NCBI RefSeq assembly: GCF_000368765.1
Contig: NZ_KB849655.1
Span: forward strand, 1,767,653 to 1,831,652
DNA: 64,000 nucleotides
Reading direction: 5' to 3'
DNA from: Acinetobacter junii CIP 64.5
Lineage (GTDB): Bacteria > Pseudomonadota > Gammaproteobacteria > Pseudomonadales > Moraxellaceae
Shown: in pieces, positions 53,286-63,209 of the stretch
Layout of the letters: each line of letters opens with the position of its first letter
How positions within the stretch are numbered: position 1 is the first letter of the stretch
Made by a program: the position numbers and the translations under genes
Notes under the pieces: generated by a model
The model's database searches: none
What the model was told of the DNA's origin: nothing
Seen by the model: only the letters and a program-made list of their open reading frames with translations

Positions 53286-55124
53286 ATGTGTGGTATTGTT
53301 GGAGGCGTTGCTCAGCGTTGTGTAACTGATATTTTGATCGAAGGACTCAAGCGTCTTGAGTATCGTGGTTACGACTCTGCTGGCTTAGCATTACTCAATA
53401 ATCAAAAAATTCTACGTGAGCGTCGCGTAGGAAAAGTAGCTAATCTTGCCGAAGCTGTTTCAGACCAACATTTAATGGGTAATATCGGAATTGCACACAC
53501 ACGTTGGGCAACTCATGGTAAACCAACTGAAAATAATGCACATCCACACGTTTCTGGAAATGTCGCTGTCGTACATAACGGTATTATTGAAAATTACCAA
53601 GAATTAAAAGACGATCTACAAACCTTAGGTTATGTATTTACCTCTCAAACAGATACCGAAGTTGTTGCTCATCTCGTACATGACGCATTAAAACATACTG
53701 ATAGCTTACTTGAAGCCGTACAAAAAGTTATTCCACAACTGAAAGGTGCTTACGCTCTTGGAATTATTCATACTGAACATCCAGATGAATTAATCACTGT
53801 CCGTGAAGGTTCTCCTCTCGTGATTGGTGTAGGTATCGGTGAAAACTTTATCAGTTCAGATCAATTGGCTCTACTTCCAGTCACGAATCGCTTTGTTTAT
53901 CTAGAAGAAGGCGATATTGCTCGCTTAACTCGTACGAGCATTGAAGTTTTTGCGCAAGGTGAAGCTGTTCAACGTCCAGTGAAAGAACTGGATGCTACGG
54001 TTAGCAACGCATCTAAAGGTGAATATAAGCACTTCATGCTCAAAGAAATTTATGAGCAGCCAGAAGCGATCCAGCAAACCATTTCTCAAGCTCTAAATGG
54101 CAATTATTTGCGTGAAGATTTTCTTCAATATGCTAATGCTGATTTTGCTAAAATCCAACAGGTACAAATTATTGCCTGTGGAACCAGCTATCACGCAGGT
54201 ATGATTGCAAAATATTGGTTTGAACAATTAATCGGCGTACCTTGCCAAGTCGAAATTGCCAGCGAGTTCCGCTATCGTACGCCTGTGATTGTGGCAAATA
54301 CGCTGTACATCTGTATTTCTCAATCTGGTGAAACGGCAGATACCCTAGCAGCCTTACGTGAAACCCAAAAACGCGCTAAAGCCAATACGATTGACATTAG
54401 CACGATGACGATTTGTAACGTTGCGACATCATCGATGGTTCGCGAAACTGATCATCATTTGCTCACTCTTGCTGGCCCTGAAATTGGTGTTGCTTCAACT
54501 AAAGCATTTACCACGCAACTTGCTGCATTAATGTTACTGATTCTAAAAATCGGTCAAGTGAAGCAACGTCTCTCTGATGCCCAGTTAACAGAAATTACTG
54601 AAGCTTTATGGCATTGCCCGAAAGTAATTCTAGATACTTTGCAGCACAATACTTCGATTCTTCGTTTGTCTGCGTTATTTGTAGAAAAGAACCACTGTTT
54701 ATTCCTTGGTCGTGGAACACACTTCCCAATCGCACTAGAAGGTGCTTTGAAGCTCAAAGAAATTTCATATATTCATGCTGAAGGTTATGCGGCAGGTGAA
54801 CTCAAACATGGTCCATTGGCATTAGTTGACAATGAAATGCCTGTGGTAATTTTGGCACCAAATGATGACATGCTCGATAAATTAAAATCGAATATGGAAG
54901 AAGTACAAGCGCGTGGCGGCGAGCTTTTTGTTTTTGCTGATGAAAATAGCGGAATCCAAGAAAAAGATCGCCAACACGTGGTTCATATCCCAGCAGTCAA
55001 TGAATGGTTAGCACCTCTTGTTTACAGTATCCCTGTACAGCTTCTGTCATATCATGTCGCTGTATTGCGTGGTACTGATGTGGATCAGCCACGTAACCTT
55101 GCAAAAAGCGTAACGGTCGAATAA
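53286..55124 (+). CDS. glmS: Glutamine-fructose-6-phosphate aminotransferase (isomerising)
   Basis: The 612-aa enzyme makes glucosamine 6-phosphate. Cys2 in MCGIVGG is the glutaminase nucleophile. Two SIS domains carry QSGETADTLAALR and RGTHFPIALEGALKLKEISYIHAEGYAAGELKHGPLAL. The C-terminal end (LRGTDVDQPRNLAKSVTVE) is the sequence recognised by TnsD-type targeting proteins. A Tn7-like element is inserted 25 bp past the stop; glmS is intact. Confidence 0.97.
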   Translation: MCGIVGGVAQRCVTDILIEGLKRLEYRGYDSAGLALLNNQKILRERRVGKVANLAEAVSDQHLMGNIGIAHTRWATHGKPTENNAHPHVSGNVAVVHNGIIENYQELKDDLQTLGYVFTSQTDTEVVAHLVHDALKHTDSLLEAVQKVIPQLKGAYALGIIHTEHPDELITVREGSPLVIGVGIGENFISSDQLALLPVTNRFVYLEEGDIARLTRTSIEVFAQGEAVQRPVKELDATVSNASKGEYKHFMLKEIYEQPEAIQQTISQALNGNYLREDFLQYANADFAKIQQVQIIACGTSYHAGMIAKYWFEQLIGVPCQVEIASEFRYRTPVIVANTLYICISQSGETADTLAALRETQKRAKANTIDISTMTICNVATSSMVRETDHHLLTLAGPEIGVASTKAFTTQLAALMLLILKIGQVKQRLSDAQLTEITEALWHCPKVILDTLQHNTSILRLSALFVEKNHCLFLGRGTHFPIALEGALKLKEISYIHAEGYAAGELKHGPLALVDNEMPVVILAPNDDMLDKLKSNMEEVQARGGELFVFADENSGIQEKDRQHVVHIPAVNEWLAPLVYSIPVQLLSYHVAVLRGTDVDQPRNLAKSVTVE

Positions 55125-55144
55125 TAAAAAAATGGAAGAAAGGT

Positions 55145-55149
55145 TCGCC
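55145..55149. other. Putative 5-bp target duplication of the Tn7-like element at attTn7
   Basis: TCGCC directly precedes the transposon end TGT at 55150. Tn7 duplicates 5 bp about 25 bp downstream of glmS. The matching copy would lie beyond the other end, outside the window, so this cannot be confirmed here. Confidence 0.5.
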
Positions 55150-55217
55150 TGTAAGTAGACAATAAAGCCTCACACCAAACAATAAAGTGTCATACTAAAC
55201 AAAAAAGTATCATACTA
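55150..55217. repeat. Right-end-type terminus with three tandem 20-bp TnsB-site repeats
   Basis: After the terminal TGT come three head-to-tail units starting at 55158, 55178 and 55198: GACAATAAAGCCTCACACCA, AACAATAAAGTGTCATACTA and AACAAAAAAGTATCATACTA. The (G/A)ACAATAAAGT core resembles the TnsB sites of Tn7. Dense tandem repeats are characteristic of the glmS-proximal end. Confidence 0.85.
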
Positions 55218-55233
55218 GATTGTTTGTTTTATG

Positions 55234-55274
55234 AACACCTGTTATGCTCATTTCAGATGAACACAACAGGTGTT
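55234..55274. promoter_or_regulatory. Inverted repeat in front of tnsA
   Basis: AACACCTGTT (55234-55243) and AACAGGTGTT (55265-55274) are exact reverse complements 21 nt apart, the second followed by a T-run. The right arm contains the tnsA ribosome site (AACAGG). It could be an operator, or a terminator-like hairpin shielding tnsA from glmS read-through and hiding its ribosome site. Confidence 0.5.
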
Positions 55275-55279
55275 TTTTT

Positions 55280-56086
55280 ATGCTCTCAGTCCAACAACAA
55301 CAGAAATGGATCAAAGATGGCCGAGGTGATGGTGAGTTATCATCATATAAACCGTGGTTGACTGTTCGTGATCTATCATCACTTGGTCGTTCTCATCGAG
55401 TTTATGGCCATAAAACAAAGCGGACACACCATCTACTCTCAGACTTAGAGCTCGCTATTTTCTTAATTTTAGAATGGAATCCTCTGATTCAAGATATACG
55501 AGAACAATTCCCTCTCCGAATAGAACAGACTGAAGAAATCGCCCATTTAACTTGTATTCCACACCCTGCCGTTAGAGGCATTAAGCAGATAATGAGTACA
55601 GATTTTTATGTATTTAGTTCCGACGCTATGAATCCTCGATTTAGCATACAAGCTAAATACCAGAAAGATCTTGAAGATATCCGTACAATTGAGAAACTAG
55701 AAATCGAACGACGTTATTGGCAAAGCAAAGAAATCCCTTGGCAAATCATCACTGAACAAGAAATTCCTAAAGTGGTTTTTGACAACATTAAATGGTTATA
55801 TCCTGCCATTAGAGATAATGATCACATCAATCTGTATGATCAAATTGAATTCTATGTAAAACAGTTCCATAAATATCCAAATTTATCCTTGATTAACTTA
55901 GCAAAAAAAATTGATTCATCTTATGACCTTGAGATAGGTACATCTCTATCAGAATTACGTGTACTTTTTGCTCAACGTTATTTTAAATTCGACCTAAAAT
56001 TAAATTACAAAGATTTAGTCCCACCCAATATTCAATTAGGCAATCTAACGACTTGGGAGGAGGTTCGTTATGCTGCGAATCAATGA
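55280..56086 (+). CDS. tnsA: Tn7-like transposase subunit TnsA (endonuclease)
   Basis: With the ATG at 55280 (MLSVQQQQKWIKDG) the product is 268 aa, close to Tn7 TnsA. Its restriction-enzyme-like residues Glu57, Asp108, Gln124 and Lys126 keep the spacing I recall for Tn7 (63/114/130/132). An in-frame ATG at 55244 lies inside the inverted-repeat loop and adds 12 residues. TnsA nicks the 5' ends so the element moves by cut-and-paste. Overlaps tnsB by 17 bp. Confidence 0.93.
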   Translation: MLSVQQQQKWIKDGRGDGELSSYKPWLTVRDLSSLGRSHRVYGHKTKRTHHLLSDLELAIFLILEWNPLIQDIREQFPLRIEQTEEIAHLTCIPHPAVRGIKQIMSTDFYVFSSDAMNPRFSIQAKYQKDLEDIRTIEKLEIERRYWQSKEIPWQIITEQEIPKVVFDNIKWLYPAIRDNDHINLYDQIEFYVKQFHKYPNLSLINLAKKIDSSYDLEIGTSLSELRVLFAQRYFKFDLKLNYKDLVPPNIQLGNLTTWEEVRYAANQ

Positions 56087-58211
56087 TGTATATCAGTATC
56101 AGGATCTCTCGATCAGAATCCTCAAAATTTTATCTGAACATATTGTTTGGATTGATATCAATGATGTGAAAGCACTTCCTGAAATCATCAGCAAAACGGA
56201 ATTATTTCATGCCATTGAATCTTTTGAGGTATTTCGAATTGAAGATCCATTCCAAGAAATTGCCCTCATCCAGCCCGAAAAAGGTTCTACTTCTCAGCTA
56301 AAAAGAGATGAAAATTATAATTTAATCAAAGCCATAGTGGATAATGAACAGTTTTATATTCCCAGTATCCGATCTTCACTAATTAATGAAATTATAAATA
56401 ATAAAAAATCTACTAAACAGACAATATACCGCTTGCTTAGACAATACTGGCAAAGAGGACAGACACCAAATGCCTTAATCCCTAACTACCAAAACTCTGG
56501 TGCAAAAGGAAGCAAAAAAGTTGCAAGTCAAAAATTAGGAAGAAAGCGCACTCACAAAGAAGGTACTGGAGCTATTATTACACAAGAGATTGAACGTCTG
56601 TTTCATCTCACGATTAGCAAATATTTATTATCAAATAAGAAGCATTCTTTAAAATATGCCAATCGAGAATTTCAAAAGCTATATCGCACACTTTACCCAG
56701 ATATCCCTGAAAATGAATATCCTACATTACGCCAATTTCAGTATTTTTATCACCGAGAATACAATCAAGTAGCTCGTTTACAGAAGCGATCAAACGACAT
56801 TGAGTACTCTAAAGACTTACGCCAGCTCCATTCTACTGTAAATACACAAGTTCTTGGCCCTGGTTCACGGTATGAAATAGACGCCACGATTGCTGATATC
56901 TATTTAGTTTCTAATCTTGATCGAAGCCGAATAATTGGCCGACCAACAATTTACTTCGTCATTGATGTCTTTAGTCGTATGGTTACTGGCTTATATATTG
57001 GCTTAGAAAATGCTTCTTATAAAACAAGTATACAAGCTCTTTATTGCGCTTTTACAGATAAAGTCGCTTTATGCAAAAAGTATGGAATAGATATTACTTA
57101 TGAAAACTGGCCTTGTATCGGCTTGCCTGATGCGATTTTGGCTGACCGAGCCGAGTTATTTGGTCATCAAGTTGAGAATTTAGAAAAAAGTTTTTCGATC
57201 AGGCTTGAGAATGCACCACCCTATCGTGGTGATCTAAAACCAATTGTTGAAAGCAGATTCAAATTAATACAAGCTGAATTTAAACCCTTTGCAAAAGGAG
57301 TGGTTCAAGATGTGATCACAAAGAAACGAGGTGGAAAGGACTACCGTTTAGATGCAACACTTAATCTAGATGAATTCACTAAAATTATTCTTTTATCAGT
57401 TCTGAAATATAACCAATTTCATCAAATCAACAATTATGATCGTGATATCGATTTACCACATGACCTACCAGCCGTCCCAATGGCGTTATGGAACTGGGGA
57501 ATACAGCATCGTACGGGGAAACTACGAACAGCTTCCGATCAGGCTGTTTACGTCGCATTATTGCCTAGAGAAAAGGTAACTTTGTCGAACCGAGGTTTGA
57601 AACTTTTTGGTGTGACTTATACCTGCCCAGAATTATATGAAAAGGGTTGGCTACACCGCCAAAATACAATAAATCGACCCAAGTTTTTATATGCTGCCTA
57701 TGATCCAAGTAATGCAGAAAAAATTTATGTTTTCTATGAACAAAGTAGTCTGAAATATTGGGAGGCAACGATTTCCGACTATTCCCGTGAATTTAGAGGC
57801 TATAGTTTTTGGGAAGTTTGGCAAATTAATAGTGTTCAGAAAAAAACTTTTGAAAAACAAGACATAAAAAACAACTTAGCTCAATCTGAGCTAGAACAAA
57901 AAATCATGGATATTATTCAACAAGCCAGTAGCGAAACACCATTGTCCACTCAAAGCCAGAAAAGTCGAATCTCTGAGATCAGAAGTAATCGAAGCCATGA
58001 AAAAGAGCTTGAACGTTCTAAATTGAAGGGTACGACTTCCAGTGTTATTGATACTGCGACAAGTGTTATGAAGCCCGAAATCACACAAGATGCTCAGAGC
58101 AATGTCATTCCTATGCCAAAGCGAAAGAAGTCATCTGATGAACTTGATGAGGATTTAAAGTTACGTTTCCCCCTATACCACGATTTACTCAGTGAAGATG
58201 ATGAGCCATAA
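56070..58211 (+). CDS. tnsB: Tn7-like transposase subunit TnsB (DDE)
   Basis: The 713-aa DDE transposase binds the end repeats and performs 3' cleavage and joining. The triad is Asp271 (RYEIDATIAD), Asp359 (ILADRAELFG) and Glu394 (KPIVESRFK). The spacings of 88 and 35 residues equal those I recall for Tn7 TnsB. An N-terminal HTH region and a charged C-terminal tail (interaction with TnsC) are present. Overlaps tnsA and precedes tnsC by 27 bp. Confidence 0.95.
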   Translation: MLRINDVYQYQDLSIRILKILSEHIVWIDINDVKALPEIISKTELFHAIESFEVFRIEDPFQEIALIQPEKGSTSQLKRDENYNLIKAIVDNEQFYIPSIRSSLINEIINNKKSTKQTIYRLLRQYWQRGQTPNALIPNYQNSGAKGSKKVASQKLGRKRTHKEGTGAIITQEIERLFHLTISKYLLSNKKHSLKYANREFQKLYRTLYPDIPENEYPTLRQFQYFYHREYNQVARLQKRSNDIEYSKDLRQLHSTVNTQVLGPGSRYEIDATIADIYLVSNLDRSRIIGRPTIYFVIDVFSRMVTGLYIGLENASYKTSIQALYCAFTDKVALCKKYGIDITYENWPCIGLPDAILADRAELFGHQVENLEKSFSIRLENAPPYRGDLKPIVESRFKLIQAEFKPFAKGVVQDVITKKRGGKDYRLDATLNLDEFTKIILLSVLKYNQFHQINNYDRDIDLPHDLPAVPMALWNWGIQHRTGKLRTASDQAVYVALLPREKVTLSNRGLKLFGVTYTCPELYEKGWLHRQNTINRPKFLYAAYDPSNAEKIYVFYEQSSLKYWEATISDYSREFRGYSFWEVWQINSVQKKTFEKQDIKNNLAQSELEQKIMDIIQQASSETPLSTQSQKSRISEIRSNRSHEKELERSKLKGTTSSVIDTATSVMKPEITQDAQSNVIPMPKRKKSSDELDEDLKLRFPLYHDLLSEDDEP

Positions 58212-58238
58212 CGTTATTCACGAATAAGGATAAATAGA

Positions 58239-59906
58239 ATGAGTAATAAAGTCATTGTTAAGGAATATCAACCTAGTATTGGGCATTATGCTGGCAATCC
58301 ATTCATTGAAGCATTACCCCCTATTCTAGATACGCCTGATATTATCAAGGCCTTGAGAGGAAAAGTAAATTTCGATATTACAGATCAATCCCTGCCAGCA
58401 TCACAGCGCATACATCTTATTCCTCAATTGCTGAATAGTTTTTTTCATCCAATTGAACGACATATTGAACTTTGGACAAAATTTTCAATTATGTTAAGAC
58501 AAGGGTATGTCGGTCGAAATATATCAAATGGAGAATTGAACAAACATATTCAGAACGGTTATGAGCGAACAATGAAAGGAGATATTTCAGCTTTTAGGTA
58601 TGAGCCTGCTCGATCAACAGCTCAAAGTATGAGTATTATCGGATGTTCTGGAATCGGTAAAACTACAACAATCAATAATATTCTCAGTGTATACCCACAA
58701 GTTATTTATCACGAAAAGTATAACTTTACCCAAATTGTATACTTAAAAATTGACTGTCCTCATGACGGTTCATTAAAAAGCTTGTGCTTACATTTCTTTA
58801 GAGCCGTTGATATTGCTCTTGATACCAACTATGAAGCTAAATACGCTTTAAAGCGTCATGGTGTTGAAACGTTACTCAATTTAATGCGTCAGATTGCAAA
58901 TTTTCATGCAATTGGCTTGCTTATTATTGATGAAATACAGCACCTTAATATCAAAAACTCTGGCGGTGCTGATAAAATGTTAAATTTCTTTGTCACACTC
59001 GTTAATGTGATTAGTTTGCCCGTCATCATGGTAGGTACACCAAAGGCAAGGTATATATTTAATGATCTTCGTGGTAACCGTAGGGCTGCTGGATTTGGAT
59101 CTGTATTATGGGAACCTATAAAAAATGAACCAAACCTTGAGTTAAATAATCGCATATATAAATCTGAATGGAATGCTTTTACCGATGCTTTATGGAAATA
59201 TCAGTGGTTAAACAAAGCAGATATGCATCTCTCTGATGAGATTCGTGAATGTCTTTATGATCTTAGCCAAGGCATTCTTGATATTGCTGTCAAATTGTTT
59301 GTACTTGCACAAATTAGTGCCATTACATCTGGTCTAGAACGCATTACAATTAAATTATTAAAAAAGACTTACCATGATGAACTTAAGCCCATCCATCCAA
59401 TGGTCAATGCACTTAGATCTAAAGATCCAGAAAAAATCATACAGTTTTCTGATCTAATTATTCCTGAAGTCGATCAGCAAATTCTTAAATTACAAATGAT
59501 TGTAGATAAGCATACTGAATCTACTGAGTATGATGATTTGAGTGAATACAATGGTAATAAAGAGGCTATACGCTTACATCACCTTTTACTTGGGCTAGAC
59601 TTTAAATCTGAACTTTTAGTACCAACTATTAAACGAGCCTTTCAGCAACATCCCCATCTTTCAATGCAAGAACTTATGCCAATTGTCATGATATGGCTGA
59701 ATGATATAGGCAAAAATATTCAGACTAACCCAAAGCCTAAAAATAAAAGTAAAAGGGTTAAACAAGATCAATGGCATACTTTAGATACAGAGGATTTACG
59801 ATTCCAATTCTCACAAAAAGATGAGAAACAAAATTTCTATCAACATCTTAAAGAACATACTCAGCTTATTTTTAATATGGAACGCTGGTTTGAGCAGGTG
59901 AGTTAG
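58239..59906 (+). CDS. tnsC: Tn7-like AAA+ regulator TnsC
   Basis: The 555-aa ATPase links target selection (TnsD or TnsE) to TnsAB. Walker A is GCSGIGKT (residues 135-142) and Walker B is LLIIDEIQHL (Asp231-Glu232). The downstream VIMVGTPKARYIF sensor region is typical. The C-terminal ~150 residues, rich in Lys/Gln, should contact TnsA/TnsB. Its stop abuts the tnsD start. Confidence 0.94.
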   Translation: MSNKVIVKEYQPSIGHYAGNPFIEALPPILDTPDIIKALRGKVNFDITDQSLPASQRIHLIPQLLNSFFHPIERHIELWTKFSIMLRQGYVGRNISNGELNKHIQNGYERTMKGDISAFRYEPARSTAQSMSIIGCSGIGKTTTINNILSVYPQVIYHEKYNFTQIVYLKIDCPHDGSLKSLCLHFFRAVDIALDTNYEAKYALKRHGVETLLNLMRQIANFHAIGLLIIDEIQHLNIKNSGGADKMLNFFVTLVNVISLPVIMVGTPKARYIFNDLRGNRRAAGFGSVLWEPIKNEPNLELNNRIYKSEWNAFTDALWKYQWLNKADMHLSDEIRECLYDLSQGILDIAVKLFVLAQISAITSGLERITIKLLKKTYHDELKPIHPMVNALRSKDPEKIIQFSDLIIPEVDQQILKLQMIVDKHTESTEYDDLSEYNGNKEAIRLHHLLLGLDFKSELLVPTIKRAFQQHPHLSMQELMPIVMIWLNDIGKNIQTNPKPKNKSKRVKQDQWHTLDTEDLRFQFSQKDEKQNFYQHLKEHTQLIFNMERWFEQVS

Positions 59907-61424
59907 ATGCTAAATTTCCCTCTGCCATATCAGAATGAACTCATTTACAGTACTGTGGCTAGGGCTGGAATCCGTCTTGCTTTAAGCAGTCCAAAACAAT
60001 TATTGGATGAAATTTTTCAAAACCGCAAAGTTATTGCTACAGTTGATCTCCCTTGTCACTTAAACGCTATTATCAACCAATATCCTAGCAATCAGTTAAG
60101 CCTAGAGGATATTGCATATCAGCATACGCTCTTCCCTATCTATGCCCCCTTTGTACCTGAGGATAGACGGCAACAGTGTTTACAATGGATGGCTGAAGTA
60201 TCCCAAGGCTCAATTCATCTTGCTCTGGGTGTTAATGCGTCACGACTTAAACCCATCCATAAACTCCGCTATTGCCCAGCCTGTTTTAAAGAACAGTTAG
60301 AATTATATAGTGAACTTTATTGGTCACGCTTATGGCAAATACAAGGTGCTTGTTGTCCAATACATGGTGAACTTATTGACTCAATCATTGAACTAAGATC
60401 ATTACATCGACATGATTTCATCACACCAACATACCAAACGTGCCCTGAGCAAATTCAGTCGAAAGCGACATCAGATAGCCTATTTATTACAAAGAAATTA
60501 TTAGAATTATTGTCTCTTCCGTCTTCTGAGTCACCTCATTATGAGCAATGGACAAGGTTCTACCATCAGCTTGCTCAAAAAAATCATTGTATACGTGGTC
60601 GAAACTACATTAGTCACGACAAAATCTTAGACAAAATCATTGCTCGATGGTCTTCCAAATTTTTAAGACAATACAATTTAGGCGACTTAAAATCTGAAAC
60701 AGGTTGGTTAAGAAGTATCTTTAGAAAACACCGAAAAAGTTTTAGTTATCTGGAACATATCGTTGTGATTGAAGCATTAAGTAATAAAGAATGGACTTTT
60801 TCAGCGATTCTAGAACAAGTTAAAAATTTAAATGAAGACTCGAAAGACAATAATAGTCAAAATTTAAATATATGTGTGCACCCCAACCACTTTGAATATA
60901 GAGAAAAATGGCTAAAACTGGTCAAAGAATTAGGTATTAAACCCGCTCGTTCTATAGATCAAGCTTTATATGCTTGGCTATACCGTAATGATAAAGACTG
61001 GCTATTGAAAATAAATCAAACCTTCCATCAGGGCTTTATTCCACAGGGAGCTAAAGTTGACTGGTACAACCGTGATCTTACTTATGTAAGACAACTTATT
61101 CAGCTCTACAATGAGCTCATTTGGGATGTAGATAGTCCTCGACGCTCTGCAAAATGGTGGCTTTCACAAATCACCCATGTTTCGACTATTGAAAAAAATT
61201 TATATCGTTTACCCATTACTCAATCATTTTTGAAACGCTATAGCGAAGATATTAGTAGCTACCAAATTAGACGGTTAACTCAAGTTTTTATTGAAATAAA
61301 AATGCAAAGCCAAGACTTACCTCGTTGGAGAATTTTACGCAAAGCAGGTTTGAGTGACGAGCGTATGACCTCTGAAACGGCAAAATTTCTAAATATGGCA
61401 TTACAATACTTAAGGTTAAATTAA
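59907..61424 (+). CDS. tnsD: Tn7-like target selector TnsD (TniQ family)
   Basis: A 505-aa protein with N-terminal TniQ domain (LPYQNELIYSTVARAGIRLALSSP) and a CCCH zinc site: Cys123, Cys126, Cys150 and His153 in YCPACFKEQ ... ACCPIHGE. It recognises the 3' end of glmS and directs insertion just downstream, which is where this element lies. The C-terminal ~300 residues are helical and DNA-binding in relatives. Overlaps tnsE by one base. Confidence 0.92.
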   Translation: MLNFPLPYQNELIYSTVARAGIRLALSSPKQLLDEIFQNRKVIATVDLPCHLNAIINQYPSNQLSLEDIAYQHTLFPIYAPFVPEDRRQQCLQWMAEVSQGSIHLALGVNASRLKPIHKLRYCPACFKEQLELYSELYWSRLWQIQGACCPIHGELIDSIIELRSLHRHDFITPTYQTCPEQIQSKATSDSLFITKKLLELLSLPSSESPHYEQWTRFYHQLAQKNHCIRGRNYISHDKILDKIIARWSSKFLRQYNLGDLKSETGWLRSIFRKHRKSFSYLEHIVVIEALSNKEWTFSAILEQVKNLNEDSKDNNSQNLNICVHPNHFEYREKWLKLVKELGIKPARSIDQALYAWLYRNDKDWLLKINQTFHQGFIPQGAKVDWYNRDLTYVRQLIQLYNELIWDVDSPRRSAKWWLSQITHVSTIEKNLYRLPITQSFLKRYSEDISSYQIRRLTQVFIEIKMQSQDLPRWRILRKAGLSDERMTSETAKFLNMALQYLRLN

Positions 61425-62992
61425 TGAAAATTAAGAATTTCCCAGAAAATGCAAAAATTACATTCTTAGGTGAAATATTTAAATTTAATCACTTAAAATC
61501 TTGGAATATTAAATTAGGAATCCATGTTGATTCTGAACTATCAGTCAAGCACTCACGTCTATCTAATTTACCAGCTTTTGCAAGAGGTCGATGTCTGAAT
61601 CCAAGTGACGGTCAATGTAGTAAAGGTGGGTATAAAATTAATATCAATATTCAATCAAATGAAGATTGGAAAGTTAAAGTTGATTCAAAGAATAGAGGGT
61701 ATTATTTTGAATTTGATTTTAATAGAGGTAGTGAACAAAACCCAGATCTCCTGCATATCCGTATACCCCAGATTGAGTTAGCACGCGTTCTTTTCTTTCA
61801 CAATGCCTATTTAGCAAGGAACTGTATTGATCAAGGTATCTTAGCGAGAGAGTTTTTTGTTGATCCTATAGATCAGACAACGACCGTTATTCATGTGCTA
61901 CCACACCGCACATTTCCTTTAGGCCAATTTAGTAATGAAGGCATCCGCAGATTACTCTCATGGATATTATTAGATGAAAACGCTAGGCAATCCTATGAAA
62001 GTATTGCTCATTATTTCAAATTAGAAGCTAAGCAATTTGAAGAAAAAACATCCTGGCAATTTCATTTTATACCACCACAATTAGTAAATATTTCACTCAA
62101 AATGATTGGTCGATTTGATCCCACCACAAATGAATATATAGTCTTTGAAATCACTGATCTTCATAATATTCAGACCTCTCTTCCTCCAATCGTTCTTTAT
62201 GAAAGCCCTGAGTTCAAATCAGGTAATTCAACAGGCTCTGGAGGAGGCTCTTCTGGCTCTAATCAAGGGGGAAATGATTCTTCGGTAGATGACGATATTG
62301 AAGGTGATTCAAATTCAAAATTAGTAGAAATAGAGATCCCTCAGACATCCTTAAGTTTTTCGAATCCTATTGAAACAAGAAAAGTCGTGAAGAAAAAAAC
62401 GAAAAGCGGATCATGTGGATATGATGATGTGACTGAGTACGAAGAAGTCGGTGTTGGAACAGGTGAACCAACCGTTAATGGAGATGGGGCTCAAGGCGAA
62501 TTTAATGGATTAAAAGATGACAGCGACGTGATCGCTCTCTACATGCAACGTTTTGATGCTTTTAAACTTCTTGTAAAACAACTTGCCTTAAAACATCATC
62601 TAAAATATGAAGAAAAACTGCACTATTTGCAAAAAGTTGGACGTTCACGTCTGCATCGGACACTAGACGGAAACAATCGATGCCTACTTGAGGTTAGATT
62701 CTTTATTGAGAATCACTGGTATGCAATATTAGAAATTGATACCAGTGATAACGCAAAACCACTCTCAACATTGATTGTACAAATTTATGATCTCAATAAA
62801 TGGAATCATAATTTTAAAGATATTGCTAAAAAGATTGTTAAAAATTCTCTTCGATGGCCATCTGTTGAAAGTCTACAAGATTTTGGGACTCCTTATACGT
62901 TGAATCATCCCAAGCATTTAGTAGAGCTAACTGAATCTGATGATGAGTTTAATGGGTGGCTACAACGGATGGAAAAGCTACTCAATCTTTGA
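61424..62992 (+). CDS. tnsE: Tn7-like target selector TnsE
   Basis: The 522-aa protein directs insertion into conjugating plasmids and lagging-strand DNA in Tn7. The N-terminal half has the TnsE pattern (NLPAFARGRCLNPSDGQCSKGGYKINI). A Gly/Ser/Asp-rich linker at ~266-297 connects it to the C-terminal DNA-binding half, which ends SVESLQDFGTPYTLNHPKHLVELTESDDEF. The last tns gene; a 217-bp non-coding gap follows. Confidence 0.9.
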   Translation: MKIKNFPENAKITFLGEIFKFNHLKSWNIKLGIHVDSELSVKHSRLSNLPAFARGRCLNPSDGQCSKGGYKININIQSNEDWKVKVDSKNRGYYFEFDFNRGSEQNPDLLHIRIPQIELARVLFFHNAYLARNCIDQGILAREFFVDPIDQTTTVIHVLPHRTFPLGQFSNEGIRRLLSWILLDENARQSYESIAHYFKLEAKQFEEKTSWQFHFIPPQLVNISLKMIGRFDPTTNEYIVFEITDLHNIQTSLPPIVLYESPEFKSGNSTGSGGGSSGSNQGGNDSSVDDDIEGDSNSKLVEIEIPQTSLSFSNPIETRKVVKKKTKSGSCGYDDVTEYEEVGVGTGEPTVNGDGAQGEFNGLKDDSDVIALYMQRFDAFKLLVKQLALKHHLKYEEKLHYLQKVGRSRLHRTLDGNNRCLLEVRFFIENHWYAILEIDTSDNAKPLSTLIVQIYDLNKWNHNFKDIAKKIVKNSLRWPSVESLQDFGTPYTLNHPKHLVELTESDDEFNGWLQRMEKLLNL

Positions 62993-63130
62993 AGTAATAT
63001 TGCTCCAATCATTGCAAAAACTATAAATAAAGCATACTCAGCTTTTACCATTCAATGACTAAAATGGAGTTTATATAAAGCAATAAAAAAACTATATTTT
63101 ACATTTAATTCCTAGGTGACAAATATAAAT

Positions 63131-63177
63131 ATTTGCAATAAAATTTGGTTGACATATTTTTTTATTTGCAATAAATT
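63131..63177 (+). promoter_or_regulatory. Promoter of the first cargo gene with a duplicated ATTTGCAATAAA motif
   Basis: TTGACA (63149-63154), 17 bp, TAAATT (63172-63177) form a near-ideal sigma-70 promoter 33 bp before the 63210 start codon. The 12-mer ATTTGCAATAAA occurs at 63131-63142 and 63164-63175, flanking the -35 and overlapping the -10. Each contains the palindromic core TTGCAA. They are spaced 33 bp, so this looks like a dual operator. Confidence 0.55.
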
Positions 63178-63209
63178 TTAAGAACCAACATCTTACTAGG
63201 GCTTACTTT

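Noticed and set aside
55244..55279. tnsA start at ATG 55244
   Set aside because: It lies inside the loop of the inverted repeat, has no ribosome site and breaks the length and residue agreement with Tn7 TnsA; 55280 fits better.
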